The position numbers and the translations under genes are program-made. Below the pieces are notes generated by a model, which worked only from the letters and a program-made list of their open reading frames with translations, was not told the origin of the DNA and ran no database searches. Source: Sextonia rubra (lineage: Eukaryota > Streptophyta > Magnoliopsida > Laurales > Lauraceae). Taken from it: a stretch of 64,000 nt of DNA. The DNA lies in the NCBI GenBank assembly GCA_037013555.1, contig JASUAD010000023.1:8680001-8744000 (forward strand). The letters run 5' to 3'. Positions 58,351 through 64,000 of the stretch are shown here, one piece after another. Positions within the stretch are counted from its first letter, which is position 1, and every line of letters begins with the position of its first letter.

Positions 58351-59636
58351 AAGAACCAATAAACAAGTCTTTTATGTGTAAGCTGAACTCTACACACAAC
58401 AACTTGTCTACTTTACAGAATGAAAGACACACTTAAGCATAATAAATAACAATGCAACCGTTCTAAGAACCATACTTTGAGATCTCTCTGATTTGATCTT
58501 AGTCTCACAGCAACCTGAAAATCTCAAGATCTTCTACTATATTCCTCTATTCTTGAATTCGCGCTGGGGTGTGGGCCTCTCCTACAAATTCCCATTGCTT
58601 TAAAAGACAAGATTTCTCTTATGTGTTTATATTAGAGAGCAATAGCGCATATATATAAGCTATAATAAGGACCTTAAGAAGAAAATAAGGAATAGACTTC
58701 TTATAGAAATAAGAAACCATAATTCGACCCAAATTAGAATTTTAGTTCCATAAATTACAATTCAGTCTACTAGAAAATTATAATTGCACTTTTGTCCTTA
58801 TTATCAAAATTATATTTCGAGCTTCTTATTATTTAATGCTTACTAATCTCCCCACATTAGGATTTCAGATATCCATTGATTAAATAATTACTGACATTTA
58901 TGTTTAATCTATATCTTTATAATTACTTGAGACCTTACACTTAACTAATTTAGTATGCTAGACTCAAAGTCCACCTGTAGGGTTTGACATAATCAAAACT
59001 TATAAACTTTATTAAGGGGATATCATCAATCTCTATTATGGGACGTGAATTCATCAGTAAACTAATATCCACCATACACACAGTGTAGCCATCCAGTTTC
59101 CTGATATTATTGACCCATAAAAGGTCTCACTCCTTTGTAAATCAAAATGCCAAACAATAACTGTATGTATCTATTATTTATATCGGGATTAAGAGTACGA
59201 CTACTTATAATAACCATTTGTATGTTAATCATCTTATATAATTAGTATAAAGACATTAAACCCAAAAGCGGTCCTGTTCAATACACACAAAGTGTACTAG
59301 CATAATGGATTGAAACTAAACTGTTTCTTATAGCCAAGACAAGCCTGCTAAAACATCATGCTAAATCGTACTGATGGTGTGTCCAACTCCATCTAGATTG
59401 TGAACAACAACTTATATTTTATAAGAACCAATAAACAAGTCTTCCATATGTAAGCTAAACTCTACACGCTAACTTGTCTACTTTATAGAATCAAAGACAC
59501 ACTTATGTATAATAAATAACAATGCAACCATTTGCCCATAAGAATTCTCATTAAGATGAAAAGAGAAACTTAACTAATAAATAAATCAATCAAAGACAAA
59601 TACATAAAAGTATCGTTTTAGTATTAATTTCCAATA
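58351..59636 (-). repeat. 3' LTR of Copia-B2, rearranged
   Basis: 58480-59636 aligns with the B1 LTR from about its 90th base to its end (CCAATA against CCAACA). In front of it, 58351-58459 is a copy of an inner tail segment of the same LTR (compare 59425-59535), so an LTR-tail fragment is joined to an LTR lacking its first ~90 bp. Confidence 0.65.
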
Positions 59637-61303
59637 TTCTCCAAATAAGACTCAAAACCATGCTAAAATATATTTCAACCCCATTCCCTCAACATGACTA
59701 TCAAAGCTCTTTGCTGTTAAACTCTTTGTAAAAGGATCTACCAAGTTGTCCGCCAATACAATCTTGGTCACAATTATATCACCCCTCTGTACGATTTTTC
59801 ATATGAGATGATATTTATGTTGGATGTGCTTACCTTTATGCATCCTGAGTTTTTTTGTGTGAGCAATCGTACCATTATTATCACAATAAAGTATTATTAG
59901 TGATTTAACGAAAGTACCACTTCTAGATCCATCAAAAAGTTTTTGAGCCAAAGTGCTTCCTTGCTTGCTTTAGAAGTTGCCACATATTCGGCTTCCATGG
60001 TAGAGTTAACAATACATGATTGCTTGTCACTTCGCCAACTTATGGCTGCACCTCCCAAGGTAAATAAAAATTCTACGGTTGACTTTCTGGCGTCATTATC
60101 TGACTAGAAGTCTAAGTCTATGTACCTAATGGGTATCAAATTCTCGGCTTGGTAAATCAGCATATAATCTCTAGTCCTATTAAGGTACTTAAGTATATAC
60201 TTTACCGCAATCCAATGTTCTTTCCTTAGATTAGAATGGTATTTGCTAACCATGCCAATGACAAAAACAAACATCAGGTCTAGTGCATAGCATTGCATAC
60301 ATGAGGCTTCACACCGCCGAAGCATAAGGTACTTCCTTCATCTTTGCTATCTCATCAGGTGTCTTAGGACACTGATCTTTGGATAAAATAATTACATGCC
60401 TAGAAGGAAGGAATCTTTTCTTGGAATCTAGCATGCTAAAACCGGAGAGAATTGTATCAATATAAATCACTTGAGATAAGCCTAACATTATTTATTTCCA
60501 ATCTCGTAGGAGTTTCATCCCTAGGCTGTGACTGGCTTCTCCTATATCCTTCATATCGAACTATTGCTCAACCATACTTTGACTGAAGGCAACATGCCGA
60601 CATTGTCTCCAACGAGTAGGATGTCATCTACATAAAGTATTAAGAAAACCACCATATTACCGTTGCACCTCTTATACACACCAGATTCATCAAGGTTTTG
60701 CTCAAAGCCATAAGATTTAATGACTTGATCAAAATGAATATTCTAAGATCTAAACACTTGCTTAAGTCCATAAATGGACCTCTTAAGTTTGCATAACATC
60801 TGCTGATCGCCTTCAGCTATGAATCTATCTGGTTGCAGCATATAGATACACTCATCAAGATTTCCATTAAGGAAAGCTATCTTGACATCCATTTGACATA
60901 TTCTGTAATCGAAATGAGCCACAATGGTTAAAAGAATCTTAATGGATTTCAGCATGGCTACCAGTGAGAAGGTCTCCTCATAATTGATTCCTTTTTTCTG
61001 AGCAAACCTTTTCGCAATAAGCCTAGCTTTGAAGGTTTCAATCTTTCCATCCACCCCTCTTTTTTTTTATAGACCCACTTACAACTGATAGGTTTTATTC
61101 CCTCTAGTGATTCTATAAGATCCCAGACTTGATTAGAGTATATATACTCCATTTTTGTTTTCATAGCTTTTTGCCATAGTTCAGCATATTTGTCTTAGAG
61201 TGCTTCATTATAGTCACAGGGTTCGGTATCTAGCTCATCAAGGACTCTGTTGAATGACTATCAGAAGAACGTATACCACTTGGGTTGCGAACAACCCTCT
61301 CAC
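59637..61303 (-). pseudogene. RT and RNase H of Copia-B2, broken
   Basis: The minus strand carries MKTKMEYIYSNQVWDLIES at 61164, then in another frame MDGKIETFKARLIAKRFAQ (61054) through the QMDVKIAFLNGNLD catalytic region to 60743. A YVDD-equivalent region near 60620-60640 matches LYVDDILLVGDN-like text, out of frame. RNase H pieces follow at 60104-60325 (MVSKYHSNLRKEHWIAVKYI) and 59700-60060. Each piece aligns with Copia-A. At least three frame changes and several stops separate them, so no RT can be made. The 61304 insertion removes everything upstream of about RT residue 1. Confidence 0.8.
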
Positions 61304-61678
61304 TGAAAGTGCAATAGCAAGATCTCACCAAGTCCTAGAGGAGGGGTGAATAGGACTATTAAAAATTTCTTTCCAAGAATTAGGTTTTATTAGTGTGCAA
61401 TTTGAAGGATTAATTAAGATTGAGAGTCCCCAAGAAGATTAAGAGAGATGTTCAGAGTTATGAGTGCTAACAGTGTGTAGGAATGCAACTAGAATAATGA
61501 AGATGTAGCTTAAAAATAATGATCAACACAAGTGACAAGAATACAAGGCAACATCCACACACAACAAGAAATAAACAAAGTGATTTATAGTGGTTCGGTC
61601 CTAGACCTACATCCACTCTCAAGAGCAATCTCTCATGGTTCCACTAAATATGAGGTACTTACATAACATACACCTCTT

Positions 61679-61800
61679 GCAACAGTTTTTGATTCGGTGG
61701 TTTGCCTTCCACCAACTGGGTTTTTGATCAGGTGGTTGATCCTTGATCTAGTCCACCAACTACAACAATTTTTGATGCGGTGGTTTGTCTTCCACCAAAT
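61679..61800. repeat. Three short tandem units with GGTGG/CCACC hairpins
   Basis: Three units of about 40 bp each have TTTTTGAT, a GGTGG and then CCACCAA. The outer two are nearly identical (CGGTGGTTTGCCTTCCACC against CGGTGGTTTGTCTTCCACC); the middle one is diverged. Confidence 0.65.
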
Positions 61801-62221
61801 GCAGCAAAGAGAATTTGAAATATTAAAGAACACCTAAACAAGGAATTGTATACCTTGGTTTTGAGTGGTGCTCTTGATGCTTGAAAGACTACCTCCAAGC
61901 TTTGACCTCTTATTCTTGCTCCTTGGTGATGAAGATCTTCAAATGAGTGTTCAGCCAAGGAAAGAGGTTTTAAAAGGGTTTGGAAGGCTAAGATATTCTC
62001 TCAGATTTAATGAAGCCTTTCCTAAATGACCAACTACTCTTCTTGGAACAATAATGGCACTTTAAGTGTTGAAGAGTAGGTGGTTGTGGGAGCTCTAAAG
62101 ATGGTTTTACTAGAGGTGCAAAGGCTCAGCTATACTGGTGATTTTTTCAGTAATAGAGTCTGTAGTTGGAGCAAAGGAGAGGTCCTCTTTAAATACAGAT
62201 AAGCTCCAACAGATAGATCTA

Positions 62222-62710
62222 CGGCTAAAAACAGAATGGTCTACGGCTTAGCCGTATGCTCTGACAACATCCAACGACTAGTTTGACAGGATTCAACAAT
62301 ATTTCTTCTTACGGTTAAGCTTACGGCTTAGCTGTAAATCCTTATACGGCTTAGCCGTGAGTACCTTTCGGCCTAGCAGTGGATCAGTCGTAAGCTGAAA
62401 TTTCCAAAAACTGCTCTCTGGAAAGTGGCCCGTAAACTTTACAGCTTAGCTGTGAATCACATTATGGCTTAGCCGTGAAGGCCTTTCGGCTTGGCCGCAA
62501 GGTCAACTGTAGGCATTATATGGCCAGGAGTACTCTCTGGACTGTGGCCCATAGATTTTACGGCTTAGCCGTGAAACACACTACGGCGTAGCCGTAACCC
62601 TTTTTTCGGTGCAGCCGTAGAGTCAGCCGTAGAACAAAATGATTCAAAATATACTCTCTGGAGAGTGAGCTGTAGGATCTACGGCTTAGCCATGGTCCAA
62701 GCCATAGTAC
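62222..62710. repeat. Palindrome array TACGGCTTAGCCGTA with ~120-bp units
   Basis: A full 15-base palindrome stands at 62242-62256 and many one- or two-base variants follow. Units beginning CTCTCTGGA start near 62414, 62531 and 62651 (spacing about 117 and 120). The same units occur in solo LTRs b (8980 and 9101) and, in variant form, d and e. Confidence 0.8.
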
Positions 62711-62802
62711 ACAGACAAGGTGTTTAAAAACCCTTTTTCCCATTCTATTTCTATGGATATTAAGGGGTATTGTTACCTTATCCCTTGGCACTCATAGAGG
62801 AT

Positions 62803-62915
62803 CTTCTTGATTTAACTTGATCTACCTTGAACTTGCTTGATCTTCATTGATGGACCTTGAGCTTCCTTGATCTGGCTTGATCTTCATTAATGTAGCTTGA
62901 TCTTCCTTAGAGCAA
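62803..62915. repeat. CTTGATC-rich minisatellite
   Basis: CTTGATCTTCATTGATG / CTTGATCTTCATTAATG and shorter CTTGAACTTG, CTTGAGCTTC words repeat with a period near 11-12 bases and a higher-order period near 45-50. Confidence 0.6.
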
Positions 62916-62967
62916 GACTAGACTAGGGTCATGTAATTGACAACACATTCTTACAATGACACTAACA

Positions 62968-62980
62968 ATCTCCCCCTTTG
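62968..62980 (-). other. Polypurine tract of the SIRE-like element
   Basis: The minus strand reads CAAAGGGGGAGAT directly before the 3' LTR start TGTTAG. Confidence 0.75.
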
Positions 62981-63497
62981 TCAATTTCGTGACAAAATTA
63001 CACATAATGAAGAAGATACAACATATTAACTCAATAAAGAAGATACAACAAGTATTACAATACTGAATACACCTTAACCTAACAAATCTATATAAGTCTG
63101 AAGGTTCAACACATTGAAGCTCCCCCTTTGAAGATGCTTAACCTGCAAAAGGCTGCAAACACAATCTACTAGAAAGGTGGGAGGTTAGAGGGCTCCCCCT
63201 AAAGACATGCATATAATTCTCCCCCTTTTTGGCACAATATTGACAAAGAGATAGACAAGAAGCACCACAGCCATAAAGCATAAAGAAGAGCATAAGTGCA
63301 CACAAAGATAAGCAGCGGCGAAGTAATGGCCATATTATATTAGAAGTTATGAGCAGTACAAAGCACAAACATTTCAAAAGAGTGCATCACCTATAATGAC
63401 AAAAGATGTAACTACAAACAAAACCATCAGGTGAAGCACAGTCAATGCCCAAAATACGGAAAGAATACAATGCCAACAAAACATGACAGAACAGACA
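62981..63497 (-). other. 3' untranslated region of the SIRE-like element
   Basis: No gene. It contains three further polypurine-like tracts (minus-strand AAAGGGGGA at 63121-63130, TTTAGGGGGAG at 63193-63204, AAAAAGGGGGAG at 63219-63230) and is otherwise A-rich on the plus strand. Confidence 0.6.
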
Positions 63498-64000
63498 TCA
63501 ATCAGAAGGAGGAGAGGGGGAAGGAATCGCCACATCGTCTCGCCGGCAGCTTTTGGAGATCTTTGACAGGTATTGAAATGATTTCTTCAAGAGCTTCTCC
63601 ATCTTGGTTTGCCGTTGTTCGAGCGCTGCCAACCAAGCTTCAAACGAGGAAGAGGAAGAAGCAGGGGAGGAACCGGAACCGGGGAAGTAGTAGAGGGTGC
63701 TGCAGGAGGAGGCCCATCTGGTGAATCGTCTTCGTCCCCAGAGTCATGAAAGCAGGGTCCAGCCGCTTATTGCTTGGAGAAGCGCATGTTCTGAATATTG
63801 ACTGTGCCAAAGGTGGGGTGAGACTCAGGAGCTTTATCAGAAGGTAAATTGACCCCATACTGAGAGGCGAGGCGAGTCATCAGATATCCAAACACGCATG
63901 CATTGGTGCCTCTACCCGGACACAGCCAGAACCGAATGATGGAAGCACAGATAAGAGATGGAAGACACACTCTGACCCCCATATGAACAGAATAGAGAAT
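63498..64000 (-). pseudogene. 3'-terminal gene of the SIRE-like element, partial and broken
   Basis: On the minus strand a frame is open from the window edge through ICASIIRFWLCPGRGTNA and FGYLMTRLASQYGVNLPSDK to a TAA at 63764-63766. The text resembles the end of the 'putative plant transposon protein' domain, a remembered likeness. Coding character continues past the stop: an acidic, Pro-rich stretch (DSGDEDDSPDGPPPAAPSTT), then after a one-base frame change a Ser run and a likely coiled coil (FEAWLAALEQRQTKMEKLLK), ending at 63498. Position next to the 3' polypurine tract is where SIRE-type elements carry an extra, env-like gene. Function unknown; the larger part is outside the window. Confidence 0.55.

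Larger units (their letters stand above)
58351..61303 (-). mobile_element. Copia-B2, 3' half of a second Copia-B element
   Basis: Reading leftward from 61303: part of RT, RNase H, a polypurine-like GTCTTATTTGGAGAA, then an LTR that aligns with the Copia-B1 LTR. The 5' part is cut by insertion of the SIRE-like element at 61304. Being the complementary half to B1, it shows the same family is present at least twice here. Confidence 0.78.
61304..62967 (-). repeat. 3' LTR of a SIRE-like Copia element
   Basis: On the plus strand it starts TGAAAGTGCAATAGC and ends GACACTAACA, 1664 bp, followed by the pyrimidine form of a polypurine tract. The left flank is CTCAC (61299-61303); the partner lies outside the window. 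The start with CCTAGAGGAGGGGTGAATAGG and the AAAGGGGGAGAT tract resemble the SIRE/Maximus type, from memory. It contains three kinds of internal repeat (61679-61800, 62222-62710, 62803-62915), described separately. No gene. Confidence 0.75.

Noticed and set aside
62222..62710. Considered as a CRISPR array because of regularly repeated palindromes
   Set aside because: Spacers are not unique or of constant length, the whole ~120-bp unit repeats, and the context is a plant LTR.

Overview
This window looks like an intergenic block from a flowering-plant nuclear genome. I find no host gene, tRNA, rRNA or CRISPR array. Nearly all of it is LTR retrotransposons nested in one another. Typical plant features are the 5-bp target site duplications (TSDs), primer-binding sites matching initiator-Met and Asp tRNAs, polypurine tracts (PPTs), Copia and Gypsy domain orders, and many coding frames broken by stops. 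I cannot name the species.

Layout, left to right. (1) 1-28581: a degenerate Ty3/Gypsy element of Athila type ('A', plus strand), cut by the left window edge. Its gag-pol is interrupted at 5996-11444 by a solo LTR that itself contains a second, inverted solo LTR of the same family (7481-10181). Its 3' LTR is interrupted at 17971-26904 by a young, almost intact Ty1/Copia element ('Copia-A', minus strand). (2) 28582-32052: the 5' half of an older Copia element ('B1', minus), into which A inserted. (3) 32053-40887: pieces of a Tat-like Gypsy element ('D', plus), split by another nested solo-LTR pair (33203-38892, with 33947-36810 inside it). (4) 40888-44883: a non-coding 4-kb block that looks like one long LTR and carries a degenerate tandem array of about 175 bp. 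(5) 44884-56431: a second Athila-type element ('C', minus), truncated in integrase, with a fifth solo LTR at 46532-49400. (6) 56432-58350: unassigned. (7) 58351-61303: the 3' half of another Copia-B copy ('B2', minus). (8) 61304-64000: the 3' LTR and 3' internal end of a Copia element that resembles the SIRE/Maximus type (minus), running off the right edge.

Nothing here works as a pathway. The coding content is retrotransposon gag, protease, integrase, reverse transcriptase and RNase H, nearly all defective. Copia-A is the best preserved: its LTRs differ at about nine of 1538 positions and one in-frame stop breaks its 1.3-kilocodon polyprotein.

The most unusual signal is a cassette of short palindromes (core TACGGCTTAGCCGTA) repeated with a period near 120 bp. 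It lies inside four of the five solo LTRs and also inside the LTR of the unrelated Copia element at the right edge. In the remaining solo-LTR copy the same position holds a different palindromic cassette built on CGATCGGTCG. Other signals worth attention are the same-family solo-LTR nests, a GC-rich hairpin island in the Copia leaders, and a likely deletion junction between elements D and C.
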